A stretch of 64,000 nucleotides of DNA from Berberis thunbergii (lineage: Eukaryota > Streptophyta > Magnoliopsida > Ranunculales > Berberidaceae), in NCBI GenBank assembly GCA_003290165.1, contig QNQO01000818.1, forward strand, positions 124,001-188,000, written 5' to 3'. The notes below the pieces were generated by a model, which was given only the letters and a program-made list of their open reading frames with translations, searched no databases and was not told where the DNA came from. Positions 22,316 through 34,855 of this stretch are shown in pieces. The translations under genes were made by a program, and so were the position numbers. Each line of letters starts with the position of its first letter. The first letter of the stretch is position 1.

Positions 22316-24667
22316 AGTTTTTTTTTCTTAGTCCTTGTTGATCAATAAAACTAACAATGAGTAACCAAAATTAGTCAATAACAATTAATGTAGGTTTTTT
22401 TTTTTTTTTCTGTAGTCCTTATTGGTCAATAACAAATAGTGACTAATATTGTCGTTCAATAACTATTAATGTAGATTTTTTTTCCCTGTAGTCCTTATTG
22501 GTCATAAAACTATAAAATTAGATTTTCTATTTGTTTAGGATGGGTAAATATGTCATATAACCTTATGGGTTAACCTGGGTTAATAAAATAGTGATTGTTA
22601 GTTATAAAAGTATAAAATTATGCACAAATTAGCCATTACATCAACTATGGTATCTAAATTATCTATTTTGTGAAAAAATAGGCCCTAAAAGTCATTTTCC
22701 GAAAAATAAAAACATATCTTTAAACTTCCACACATAAATTAATAGTAAACCAACAAAAGTTGTGTCGGAACTTCTTTTGAAAGTTTGAAACTTCTGTAAA
22801 TGTAGAAAGACGTTCTTTATAATCTGTGGCCATTTCTTTTTCTCCATCTTTTTGAAAGAATTTTATTGATGACATTTTATAAGGTACGATGAGCATATCA
22901 TATATTTTTTTAATTCTACAAATAACTAAGCCGCGTTGATTTACATCCCTAAAATCATCACATCCTTGACTCATTGGAAATGCTAGCATATTTCTCTAAC
23001 ATGCTTTTGTTGGATATGAGATCACTACTTTTGACTTTAAATGTACTTTTACTTGCATCAACTGGGGAAGAAAACTAAGTTTCAATAAAGCCCTGTCGGC
23101 ACGCTTATATTGGTAGAAATTTCATTACCGAAGATGATTTGATTACTTTGGCTTATTAGAAGGTCAATAATTACAAAGGGATCGTATATTATCAACAACA
23201 TTTTTATTAACTATTCTCTCACATAATTAATCATGGATTATTTTTTTACCATAAACATTACCACAAAATCAAAACCTAATCAACCACTAGTTGGTTATCA
23301 TTTATTTTTTCTTGCCTCGAGTTTTCTCTCTATTTCAAACTCCACATTCTTTACTAGAAGTGTGATTTGGGTTCTATAAAAAATTTTGGCTTAGCGCATT
23401 GGGGGTATCACAAAATCCAATGTTTTACCACCATTTTTCTTTCAAATAAAATCATATTCAAACCCTCCATCGATTTCATTTCCTAATGAGACCCAAAAAC
23501 TTTATACTCCTTCCAATACCACCGCTTCTTACTATGTTTTTTTTTTCCTTCTAATTATAATTTGCCCTCTTATTGGTCATCCCATCCTCTACCAATTGCA
23601 AATGAGTTGTGGCTGTATAGCTTGTACATGTGGAGAAATATAGTTTGACACATATTTGAGACTACTTTTGCAAAAATACTTGTTAATTAGGTTTTAGCAA
23701 CGACTATTTGTTGTCTTCACGAAATCAGATCCCAAACTCAAAAGGCAATAACTATTTGGCACCACAACTTCCTTTCACCCACACCACCGCCTACATTTTT
23801 CTCTCCCATATCACCTTCTTTCTGTCCCACACCACCAAATTCAAACCTGCAAAAACTCTCGCTCTTCCTCCTAAATTCATTTTCTTCCCTCTCGCTTGAC
23901 GGAGTTTCCTACTCCCACAATTGTAACTTTCTCCCCCATTCTCTCAATAGCTTTCCTCCTAATTTGGAATCATCTTTTTCCCCTTTCGTGGTTGCTCTTA
24001 TTAAAAAAAAATGAAGAGTATTGTTCCTGCAAAACATGTTATTATCCCTGATTTTGGGCCAATTTATACGCCCAATTAAGACAAATTCTCAAGCTCATAA
24101 AAACATGAAAATTGTACTAGTCTTAGTCATATAATCAACATAATTTGAATGAGTTAAAAAGGTTTTGAATTGAGCAAGTTATGGTCATTTTACTACAATT
24201 ATTCAAATTTGTCTAGCAAAGAAAACATGGTATTGTCCCTGACTTTGGGCCAATATATACCCTCAATTGAGACCGATTCACAAGACTATAAAAAGCAAAC
24301 ATTATATTACTTTGAGTTATCTTATAAATAAAATTTGGATCAATAAAAAATCTTGTGAATTAAGCAAGTTATGGTCATTTTACTAAAATCACTCAAATCT
24401 GTCCAGTAAAAAAATATGGTATTGTCTCTGACTTTGGGCCAATTTATACCCTCAATTGAAACTGATTATCAAGATTATCAAATCACAAACATTATAGTAC
24501 TCTGAGTCATCTTACAAACAAATTTTGAATCAGTTAAAAATGCTGTGACTTGAGTAAGTTATGATCATTTTACTAAAATAACTCAAATATGTTTAGCAAA
24601 TACCAAGCCACAAAAAATCAAGCGAATGTAAGTCTCACACTCGCATGACTCACTACAAATGTAAATC
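22316..24667. repeat. R unit, copy 2 (truncated at both ends)
   Basis: Starts inside the right arm of the foldback element (equivalent to about 16628) and runs nearly base for base with copy 1 through the unidentified frame (22720-22989), the TC-rich block and the 190-bp triplet (24051-24600). It stops at gtaaatc (24667), where it jumps into the gypsy protease. Compared with copy 1, about 1.67 kb are missing (18974-20640), including the PPD2 fragment. The four bases aatc are shared at both sides of the deletion. Confidence 0.88.
24051..24600. repeat. Three-copy tandem repeat, period about 190 bp (R2)
   Basis: Anchors at 24051, 24242 and 24431. Almost identical to the triplet in R1, as expected from the tandem duplication. 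Confidence 0.85.
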
Positions 24668-26467
24668 CGTGGACGTAACATTCAATCCCAGCCTCTTGAC
24701 CAAGCTAATCGAAATAAAATTGTGGGTAGCTCCACTATCCACCAAAACAATCACTTCTTGCTCACTGATCTTACCTTTGAGTCACAAGGTTTTTGGTGTG
24801 GTCCATCCTACCACCGAATTCAGATAAACCTCCACCCTCCCATCTACCTCTACGGCTTCTAACTCGACGCTTTGTTCTATGTCAACCTCCTCTTCTCCTT
24901 CCTCTTGAGTCACCAAAATATTGAGTTCCTTCTTTTTACATCGATGCCCCGGCCCGAACTTCTCATCACAACGAAAGCATAACCCCTTCTCGCGCGCATT
25001 GTTGAAGTTCGTCATCACTCAACCGCCGATAACCCCTCTCCTCAGATCGGTCTCGCCGCTTCTAGAGACTGAAAAGCCCCTGATTGCAATTGATTCCCAA
25101 TTTCTACAGATTTAGGGTTTTCAGTAACCCTAAATCGACTTGAACTTGGGCATGGACCCGATCCACCCCTATTCGGCCCAATCAACTGATTTTTTTTGTT
25201 CAATCCGCTGGGCTAAAGTCATGGCCCGACCCAAAGAAGAAGGTTCCATTATCCTCAATTCTGCACTAATTTGGAGCTTAAAACCATTAAAAACCTACTA
25301 ACATACACCTCCTCTGGAAGCTAGTCTAATGGTGCTGCGAGGGTAATGAACCGGTGACGATAATCAGACACATTTCCTTCTTGTTTGAGTGTCAAAAACT
25401 GCTCACAAAGTGTCCCTTCGGCTATCGAGCGGAATTGCAACAATAACAATTTCTTCAGTTCTTCCCACAACAAGATGGGACGCCTCTTGTACTCCCATTG
25501 ATACCAAATCAACGCATCTCCCTCAAATCCGACCACTGCAGCCACCAACCTTTCCTCATTGGTGTAATGTTGTAATTGGAAGAACCTCTCCACCTTCAAG
25601 ATCCATCCATCTGGATTAACTCCATCAAAAATCGGCATTTCAAGCCTTCTAAATCTTACTTCCGGTTTGTGGCCATGGACCCCAAACCTTTCTTCCACCA
25701 TTGAAGTTTTCTGCCCTAAACCAGCACCTTCCGCCTCCTTTGATTGTTCCGATGAAGAAGCCACTCATGAGGACTCTTCACACAATTTCATCAAATGTTC
25801 TAGTTTCTGTGCAATGGTAGTAATCTCTTCCTTGATCGAACCTATCTCATGGTGTACTCCATCGATCATTCATTCCACCATTTCTACCCTTGCTGCCATG
25901 CTTGTTGTGCCAGATTGGTTAGCTGATTTCCCTGTCATTACTAGATCTCCTACTCAAATACCAATTTGATGTATCTTGAAAAGAAAATAGAGAATAACAG
26001 AAGGAAATACTACAAGAGAGATTCAGTCAAAACATGAAATATTACTTTATAATGTATACAAGCAATTCGACAGGCTTGTTAACTCTCTAGATCCCCTGTA
26101 CAACAAGTTTGACAATGAATGAATCATCTTCTTCTTACTATTCTCTCTTATACAGGACTTCTTCCCACTTGCTATCATTTCTAACAAAATAACTAAAAGA
26201 TTACAATTAGAGCAACAAATTACTAACAGACTACAAACAGAGCACTAACAGACTACAAATACCATCTGTTTTGACATTGGGTTCTGCTGGTTCAATATGG
26301 GGTCCCATACGCTACCTATTGCTGTCTATTACTGCTGCTCCTGCCTATTGCTGTTGATGCTCTGATGCTTGCATCTACTGTAACTGTCCAATATGCTCTC
26401 ATATGCTTCCTATTGCTGCTGATGATGCTTGTATTTACTGTAACTGTCCAATATGCTCCCATATGCT
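24668..26467 (-). mobile_element. Ty3/gypsy fragment 2 (5' LTR part, gag, part of protease region)
   Basis: Second copy of the fragment at 20456-22315. The LTR part starts at 25967 and extends further than in copy 1, to about 26467, where a 70-90 bp internal tandem repeat is visible around tactgtaactgtccaatatg (about 26378 and 26438). The gag frame 25321-25764 is open where copy 1 has a stop. The zinc knuckle is at 24782-25018. The protease active-site part is lost because this copy is cut at 24667. Confidence 0.88.
25321..25764 (-). pseudogene. Gypsy gag remnant 2
   Basis: 147 codons of gag core without a stop, with RRLEMPIFDGVNPDGWILK and WYQWEYKRRPILLWEELKKL. It is the better preserved of the two copies in the window. 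Further stops and frame slips between 25320 and 24780 separate it from the zinc knuckle (CFRCDEKFGPGHRC), so no complete gag protein is encoded. Confidence 0.85.
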
Positions 26468-27854
26468 GCCTTGACACATGGTGAAAGATTAGGGCGCAAT
26501 GTGGACAGTTCAATTCGTGTAAAAGGGCCCGAACCTGATCCTATCCCCAATTCTAGACCTTTCAGTTCTTCTATATCGAAACAATTACAGGCTCTTGATC
26601 TTGACCTTGTATCAATTACAGGCATTTTTTCAGATAACTAAAGAGATTCTTAGATGTAGATTGTTTGTCACTGTGCTTATTCTTTATATGATGTCGTCTT
26701 TGGTGTATTGACACGTTATTGATCTCTCCTTAGTGTCTTGACACAGTAGAAATATTAGAGATTGATGGAGATAGTCCATTTGGTGATGGAGACAATCAGT
26801 AGATAGGGTTTATATGGTCCTTGGTTTTCTTAGGGTTAGGAGGGATATGAGTCAAAAGTCTTTGAAGAAAATTGAAGGAATGAGAATCTTAACAGTGCTG
26901 GGAAGAGATCTTTTGGTTGCCGTCCATAGTTAAGCTTTGATCAGGATCAAAATTGACCATTTGTAGCAATCATAGGTTGCAAACTTCAAGTGATCTATTG
27001 ACCATTTCTAGATAATGTTATAGCACTTTGCTAGAGAATATAGGATTATTGCATGCGTACACCAAGGTGGTGTGTTAGAAAAGCGTCTAAGTGAAGATTG
27101 TGCCAGGAGGCTCTAAATACAGATTGTTATGTGTAAACTTGCACTATACGATAAATGTAAAACAGTGATCAATAGTGATGGTAACGACCATGATGAAATG
27201 TAATCCAATTATCATAGCGGAGTTTAATTTCCATGACATATGGGAATGAGGTTTAGGATGACTATATGCAACTACAAGTCTACACCTAACGAGAAAAAAA
27301 GAAAGTCATTGGACGTAGTAAATACACAGGATCAATAGTCCAACCAACGATGATTAGAAATGAGAATAGGATGTGGAAATGAAAGAATTGATTGATAAGG
27401 CTAGATTCATGGCATCAATCTAGTCTAATTTTATATGGTGATTAATGTCTTACTGGTTATAATCACTTTTTTAAAAAGAAAAAATAACTCTGTAGCTTTC
27501 ATCAATGCTAGAATTTTAGCTTCATTTCCAAGCATTTCCGCTTCTCCCTTGGACACTTTTACACCTCCAATTCTCTTTTCTGGCCGGCCTCTGTTAGTCT
27601 TTTTAGACATGTAAAATGTAGCTTAAATTAGCATGTTTTACTTTTACTAAGCAATCAGTGAGGTATTAACCGAGGCGCGTCAATTTGGGTTGAAAATTAT
27701 TTCCAATCCGTCATTTTGACCTAGCCTTTGCCATTGAGAATTTTCAAAAGGGTCCCTTTATCGTGGGCAAGGATTGTGATTTCTGTTTTTTTCGAGGTAA
27801 TTTCAGTAAGTTGATTTTAAGAAATATTTTGTTTTTTTTTTAAACGAGTATCAG

Positions 27855-27905
27855 TCCAGCCCAATTACAATAATTTTGGATCCATATAGATCTGTGGGCC
27901 CGGGT
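27855..27905 (+). promoter_or_regulatory. Site II-like motifs in the PPD2 promoter
   Basis: AGCCCAAT (TGGGCT on the other strand) at about 27857 and GTGGGCCCGGG at about 27894 lie 130-175 bp upstream of the PPD2 start codon. Paired TGGGCY sites are common in plant nuclear genes for organelle proteins and bind TCP factors. No TATA box is obvious, which is also usual for this promoter class. Confidence 0.4.
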
Positions 27906-28031
27906 GCTACCCAATCACACTGAAATCGAACGCCTTATCTACAAAATCCACTCTGTTCGTCTCTCCCATCCCAATATTGATCCTGATAATGGCATTTTCG
28001 TAAATACCTCACTCACACTCTCTTGGCTGCC

Positions 28032-30013
28032 ATGGCTGTGGTTCTCCAATCCTTGTCATCATCTCCACCTTCTCACAATTCTCGAACCACCTCGTCGAGC
28101 TGTTCGACAAAGTTTATCTCATCCGGAACCGGAATAACTTCAAGACCCAGGCTCACATTAGCACCATGCATCAACTCCAGCAGCAGCAACGTAGTCTGCT
28201 GTATGGCGCAGGATAACAGCTCTTTGGAAGGTTAGATTTTTCTACCAACCCTATCATACTATTGTCTACATTAATGTTAATTGCTGTAAATATGTCTAAT
28301 TAACTTTTCGTGTTAGTGTAGTTGTTTAGTTAATATAATCAGAATTGCATTGATGATGAGATCCAAAATCATTTCTACTTGAATTTGTTGTAGAATTGCT
28401 TAAAAATGGAAAATTTTGGAGTCCGAATTGTGAATTATATACGCGAAGACACGGATTATATACTTTGCTCAACCCCGGTTGTTAGTGTAGTAATAAAGCA
28501 TTAGCATTTCGAGTCTAGGATCATAGTATCCTGAATCTGATGTCCTAGTATTGCTTATTATTCGATGCACATTTAGTATTGTATATACGATAACAAGACA
28601 TTATTGAACCCTCATAAGATGCTCTCTACGTACAATAAAATGTCCATTCGGTAACACACTTGAAAGGAATATGGGAGACACAAATGTAGCTAAGTAAACT
28701 ATAAGATCCATCATAATGGGATCTCTAGCTAAGAATGAGTGTTCAAAAAAAAAAATTTAATTAGAGCACTTGACAATAGCATCTATAGAGCGCGTCAGCA
28801 CGCTGTTCTGAGATTACACCTACAGGATGCATCCGCCAATCCATCTAATTGACAGTACAAACTATGACCAATTTTTGTGTCAAAAGGAAGAAAGAACACA
28901 TTAATATATCTGATAAATCTAACTATACAATCGATAACAATGTTAGGAATGAAGTTACAATATTGAGAGAGGTGCTTATAAACATCATCAGCTTCCCCTC
29001 ACCAAAAGATGCTGCCCAGAATTTGCATCAATTTTGGTAGAAAATGTGGAATTCCTTGTGCGCACGACATGGATTCTTTATGTTTTAGATCAAAAGAGCC
29101 ACACTCGATCAAGAATTGTTAATGAACAAAAAATTCGTTTTATGATATGTTGTGTATTTCTTAATTTATCTAACTATAATTTGCCGCAATGGATTATATA
29201 TGAAATGAAGAGAAATCCTTCATGTTTTAATCCGTAAAAAGTTTTTTCAGTTCCAAGGAGGAATGCAATGGCTTTGATGTTATCAAGTCTTATCTTCTCA
29301 CAAGTGGATTCAAATGATATTGCATTAGCCCAGACATCAGTTGTTTTTAGGGAGTATATAGATTCCTTTGATGGATATTCCTTCAATTACCCAAAGAATT
29401 GGATCAAAGTACGAGGTGCCGGTGCTGACATATTCTTCAGAGACCCTTATGTTCTTGATGAAAATTTGTCTTTGGAAATATCTTCTCCTTCATCTTCCAA
29501 TTTCAAGAGCGTCAATGACTTGGGTCCTCCACAAGCTGCTGCAGAGAAGGTTTTGAAGCAGTATTTGACGGAATTCATGTCAACTAGACTGGGTGTACGA
29601 CGTGAATCCAACATCCTTTCCACATCTTCAAGAGTTGCAGATGATGGGAAGCTCTACTACCAAATAGAGGTAACTACTGCTATGTATTGACGAAGAGCTT
29701 TGGTGTTTATACAGACCTAACATCATCAAAGACATTCAGTAGATCCCATGTTTTTTTTTGTGTAATTGTATTCTATATTGCTTTTGTGCAGGTAAATATC
29801 AAGTCATATGCAAGTAACAATGAGTTAGCTGTGATGCCACAAGATCGAGTAGTAAGACTAGAATGGGATCGGCGTTACTTATCTGTCCTAGGAGTTGAAA
29901 ATAAACAGTTGTATGAGTTGAGATTGCAAACACCAGAAAATGTCTTTTTAGAAGAGGAAAGTGATCTACGCCGAGTAATGGATTCTTTTAGAGTATTCAA
30001 GGTGACAGTTTGA
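28032..30013 (+). CDS. PPD2: PsbP domain-containing protein 2, chloroplast thylakoid lumen
   Basis: A PsbP-family protein of the thylakoid lumen. PPD proteins relate to the PsbP subunit of photosystem II but mostly have accessory or unknown roles, so the exact job here is not known. Exons are 28032-28230, 29251-29669 and 29792-30013; GT-AG introns of 1,020 and 122 bp keep the frame, giving 279 aa. Residues 1-66 are a Ser/Thr-rich stroma-targeting peptide. RR at 69-70 followed by a hydrophobic stretch and ALA-Q at 93/94 looks like a twin-arginine lumen signal. The PsbP domain fills the rest (SVVFREYIDSFDGYSF, FMSTRLGVRRESNILSTSSR, VMPQDRVVRLEW). The start is the first ATG in this frame. It is the only complete one of four PPD2-derived sequences here and is probably the working gene. 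Confidence 0.93.
28231..29250 (+). other. PPD2 intron 1
   Basis: A 1.02-kb intron with a GT donor (gttagatt) and a T-rich AG acceptor (gttttttcag). It has no transposon ends or coding exon that I recognise; short open frames near 28849-29237 are AT-rich and not conserved. The whole intron is missing from copy A because of the deletion there. Confidence 0.75.
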
Positions 30014-30058
30014 TCACTCCATGAGTGTTTATTCAAAATTTTGGTGATTGATGAGATA

Positions 30059-30764
30059 TTATTGAGAATATATTACGAATATCCTGATTGATTGAGAATA
30101 TTTGTATTAGGAAAGTTGCTTATAGAGTCAAATAATAACGATAGAATTCAATGAAAATATATACCATTAGCCAACTCGTATAAAATTTGAGCCTTATATA
30201 AACTGTTTTTTCTTTGAAATTGTATTATGATCATATTAGATTCGCAAATTTCAATTTTTTTTTTAGCTTCACCTAGAATTTATTCTAATTATTTTGTGAT
30301 TCTCAATTCTAGACAATCAGGCTTTATAGCCACTTTTTGGTTAGGTTTTAAGTATTTTACATTTCTATCCCTTTTATAGATAATGTTTGTGATTGTATTT
30401 TAAAGAGAATGGGTAAAAAAGTGTAAAAATGCTCTAGCCTGGCCAAAAAATGGCTTTAAAGTCTGGCTGCCTAGACAAACTCTTTTGTGATATTAGTTAT
30501 ATATTCTAGTTATTATGTTTGTTTGCTCTTTGCTAAGGTTATCAATAGTGACCTTCTTTTGGCTTAAAACTGACTACACTTGGATCCAATTTGACATATG
30601 CATTGTATTTTTTATAGTTGAATTTTTTTATTAGTTATTAGTTTCGGTAAAAAACGAAATTGGCTTTACCATTGATAACTACTATTATCAACTAATAAGT
30701 ATTTTCCATTTCGCCTCCCCCCCCCCCCCCCCCCCCTCAACTAAAATCCTGGGTCCGCCCCTGG
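30059..30764. mobile_element. Truncated hAT-like remnant with GGGGCGGACC end
   Basis: The right end reads CAGGGGCGGACCCAGG on the minus strand (30764 back to about 30749), the same end type as the hAT-like element at 4724-5659. Next to it is a run of about 20 cytosines (30717-30737), common just inside such ends. The matching left end is missing. The segment replaces about 3.2 kb present in copy A between the PPD2 3' end and the R unit, so it is probably what remains after a deletion involving the element. Confidence 0.55.
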
Positions 30765-30991
30765 TGATGCTAAAAATTGTCATATTGAAGTTGCAGTGTA
30801 AGGTTATTATGTTTTTCACTTCAGCTTGTAGGATTCTAATTCAGGGTCCTTTGCCGGAAAATAAAATCAACTCAGGGATAAATACATTGCTCTCAAACTT
30901 CTCCCATATGCTATTACTTTGTTTGAAACAGGAATGATCACCTTAATGTTAGACTGGAAATTGCTTAGCTCGTACTACTAGCATGAGCTAG

Positions 30992-32941
30992 TGATGCAGA
31001 TTTAACTAACCTAAATTAACAGGTTAATTTAACCTACTTGTAATAACCGCAAGTGCACGGTGCCTAACTGGTAGACAACGGCAAGTACGGGTCGATCCCA
31101 CGAGGAAGGTGGATGCAATTGAAATTTTAGAATTTAATTAAACTAATTTATAGGAAAGGGGGTTACAGCATTTTTAAATTTAAACTAAAAATCAAATTAA
31201 AAACAAAATAAAAAGTTTTAAATAATATGAGAAAGGAAACCAAGGCATTGAATCCACCACAGGTTCTTTGAGATTTGTGTAATCAAAGATATTGTTTTCA
31301 AGATTTAACATGACTAACCTAAAGATTAACCTAAGTTCACAATTGATTTAAGCATAGGTATAAACCCCTAGAATTGCGTGTCTTCTTACAGAACACACAA
31401 TCACAGGTTTATTTTAACTAATCCTAATCCCTAGCATTGTGTGTCTTCTTACGGCACACACAATCACAGATTCAGATTAATTGATTAAATCAGACTTTTG
31501 AATACAAAGGGTACTTCTAACTACCGACTAGTCTAGATAATTAATCAGGATATAATCGGTGAAAGCAATTTATTAAAAATCATAAATCAAATGTGTTTAA
31601 CATTCAAGTATAAAGAAAATAATAAATTTAAATACACAAACTCTAGGAAATCCCGTGGTTTCATCGTAGCCTTGGCGAATGGTTTAGCTGGTCATGGTGG
31701 CGGTGGGCACAACGTCAATGGAGGTGGAAATCATCTCTGCACGGACGCGAATTCCGAGAAAACTGGCCAAAAGCACTCTGTGGTGGTACAGAGCAAAACC
31801 GGGGGTGTGAATAGCCGAATAACCGAAATAACCCCTTCCCGCCTCTGCTACAGTAGCTCTACAGTGGCGCTACAGTAGCCGCTCGTCTTCTCCAGCGCGA
31901 CAGCGCGGTTCTCGGCCTCGTTCTCGCTCCTCTGGCCCGTCCTCGACCTCAAATCGCTTCCAGAACCTGCATAAGAAGAGAAAAGGTGAGGAAATACTAA
32001 GAAAACAGAGAAAAACAGAGAAAACAGATGAGGAACAGGAGCTCCCTGTTTCGTGATAAGAACTATGTTCGCGAGGAGGAGGCGGTGGTTCTCGGTCGTG
32101 GTGGTGACGGTGGTCGCAAGAGGTGAGGACAGGAAGGAGCTCGCGACGAAGAGAGGCCGAGAGGGAGGAGCAGCGAGTGCTCTGTCGCGACGCGAAACAG
32201 GGCCGCGGTGCTCTGTTTCGCGGTGGTTTTCGCGCGGTGGCGGTGCTCGTGCGGAGGTGGTGATGGTGCGTGGACAGGGGAGAGGGGCCGAGGGTGGTGG
32301 CAAAGTGAAAGTTGGACGCGAAACAGGGTTGTCACGCCCCTGTTTCGCGGTGGTGGCGCGAGGACGGTGGCGGAATTGGTGGTGGTGCTCGGTGGTGGCG
32401 AGGAGACTGTGTGCTGAGTGAGTGGAGTGAGTGAGAGATGGATGAGTGGTGAGGGTGATTGTGAATCACCTTTGAGAGAGGAGCTCCTTTGAGGAAATCT
32501 CCATTGAGGAAGAGGTTTTGATTTCTAATTATCTTCTTTTCCCTTCTCTTCCTCCTCCCCCCATTCTTACCCTATCCTCCTCTATTTATAAAGAATAATC
32601 AAGATGAATAGGGATGGAATGAGGGAATGATTCAACAATGAGGGTAGGAGAAGGATTAGGTTTGGGTTTGGTTTTAGGGTATGAATTGGTTTTAGGGTAT
32701 GAATTAGGTTTCGGGTTTAGGGTATGAATTAGGTTTAGGTTTAGGTTTTGTGATTGCTTTATACCACCATTGGAATCGACTAATTGTCGTTCCTTAACTT
32801 GCCGCTTTAATCTGATTTCATCGTTTACGCTCAAATTCCTACAAAGATATGAAAACGAAATAATTACTATAAAATATAATAATCGAAACACTAACATGTA
32901 TAAATTAAGGGGTATATTATGTAATAATTATGTGACTATCA
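30992..32941 (-). repeat. 3' LTR of the Athila/Tat-type element
   Basis: 1,950 bp. On the minus strand a TATA box, TATAAATAG, lies at 32590-32582 as the likely U3 promoter. Upstream of it are three near-copies of ttagggtatgaatt separated by (g)gtttagg motifs (32660-32745). A very GC-rich block (31850-32420) gives long Arg/Pro-rich open frames on both strands that I regard as compositional. Confidence 0.93.
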
Positions 32942-34855
32942 AATACCCCCAAACCTATATTTTGCTAGTCCTCGAGCAAAACAATAAAAAGAAAATTCTA
33001 ACTCACTTTCGCAGGAATCATCGGTTGCACTTACCTTAAACGTGCAACAAGGCTTTAAACCCCTAGATTACCTCTAGTGGACAAGTTATAGTCTCGTGAG
33101 GGTTTCCAGAAATGTTACCCACAAACATTACTGACTCAATCAAAACTTGGTCAAACAGTGTTCATTTTAATACTTCAAGAAATGCAGGAAATCAACAGTG
33201 TCATTTTAGTGTATCAACAAATCTCCAAATAATTTTATATTCTCCAAAGGTTAGAAAAAAATTCATAATCATCGTCAACTCAATGTATGTGTGTGGATAG
33301 CACTATCAACATAACTTTTCATTTCAGAGTAAAACAATGACTAAATCTCCTGTAGAAAGTTTGTTTTGACTGCAAACCTCTCATGTCACTCACAATAAAG
33401 CACTCAGAGATTTGGTATTTCACTCAGTTTATATGTGAGGAAAAGAGTAAATGATGGAAAACAATCATCTCACATATAGTAATATGAAGAACGGACTTTT
33501 CAAGAATGGAATGAACATGATCTCATGGACAGGAATATCAATTACTTTTGGGAATGTTGAATCAAACACCATAGGTCTTGGTTATTAAATCTCCACATCT
33601 ACGAAACCAACCTTTTCCTAAGATCAACTAGGACTTTGTTGGGTTGTAATGGGGCTTGGTTTAAGGAATGTCAAAGGATTCTAACAAAAATTTCTAGGAA
33701 TGTATACACCCATTTAACGAACAATTAGGGCTGTCAAGAATAAATCAATGTTGCGCACCATCAATTTTTTTCTTCATTCTCACATCTTTATCCTCATTCA
33801 CATTTTCTTCTGCTTTCTTTTCTTTCTTTTTCTTTCTTTCTTTCTTTTTCTTTCTTCCATAGAGGATTTATGAAATAACTCATATTTTGCTCTTTCATGC
33901 CATTTTTACACCAAGTATATTCATCCGTACACATTCCCAGAAAAATTGGGTAAAGGTTAATGGGTTAACAAATAAAAGGTTAATCTATGGCTCAAAAGGC
34001 TACAAAAAAGGTTAATTTTATGGGTAAGTTAAAAGGCTAGTTAATGGTTTAAAGAAAAAAATGCCTAGATCATTTCCTAAGTTCGGGTCAGTATTATGAC
34101 ATCTCAATTGAATAAGCCAAGAAGTTCTAGTGTAATAATTCAATTTTTATGTCATTCCCAAAGCAATTGATCAAAAGAATGAAAATAATGAGATCATCAA
34201 CGAGATAATGTAGACTCAAGAAAAATCAGAGTTTATGTATAACCCTCAGAAAAATAGAAAGGCTCAAAGCTTTCAGGGTTAAGTCTCCACTATTATTCTA
34301 AGGTTTCTAGTATATATTTCACTCGTCAACTTCAAGTTATGCTAACATGGCTCATGGTGCAAAGATAATCGAGTTGAAAAATCTTATGAACTAGATCTAA
34401 CTTAAGGATCTTAATAAACTTTCAGTCTTTTATCAATATACCAATATGTCAAGTTGGCTTGCATTTTCTTGAGCATAAAACATTTAAAGTCCATTTTCAT
34501 ACTCGTAAAAGACCAAGTTTTCTTGACAGAAAAACATTTTTTTTTCAAGAAAAGAAAAGAAAATACTACGAAAAAAATGAAAAATTCACCGACTCATGAA
34601 TCCTACCCCCAAACCTAATCCAAACATTGTCCTCAATGTTTAACAAAATAATCTTACAAATGAATGAAATAAGTACAGGAGAGGAGGTTAGAACAGTATT
34701 ACCGCAGTGAAGATTTTACCAATTTCCAAGAAGTCATCCATCAAAGAGGCTCACAAACATGAGAATCATGGAATTTTCATTAGAAATCGATAAAATGCAG
34801 ACTCGACACTAACAAAGAAAACTAAAAAGAAAAAGCAAGTTGGAAGTCAAAACTG
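32942..34855 (-). other. 3' internal region of the LTR element
   Basis: About 1.9 kb between the end of the gag-linker frame and the polypurine tract. It has no reverse transcriptase, RNase H or integrase motif in any frame. It contains a TTTC-rich tract at about 33815-33855 and otherwise AT-rich non-coding sequence. Confidence 0.7.

Noticed and set aside
28849..29237. Small open frames in PPD2 intron 1
   Set aside because: AT-rich, not conserved, and flanked by valid splice sites of the PPD2 gene.
31848..32421. Long overlapping Arg/Pro/Gly-rich open frames (also 38424-38997)
   Set aside because: They lie inside the LTRs, occur on both strands in a GC-rich block and show no domain; explained by composition.
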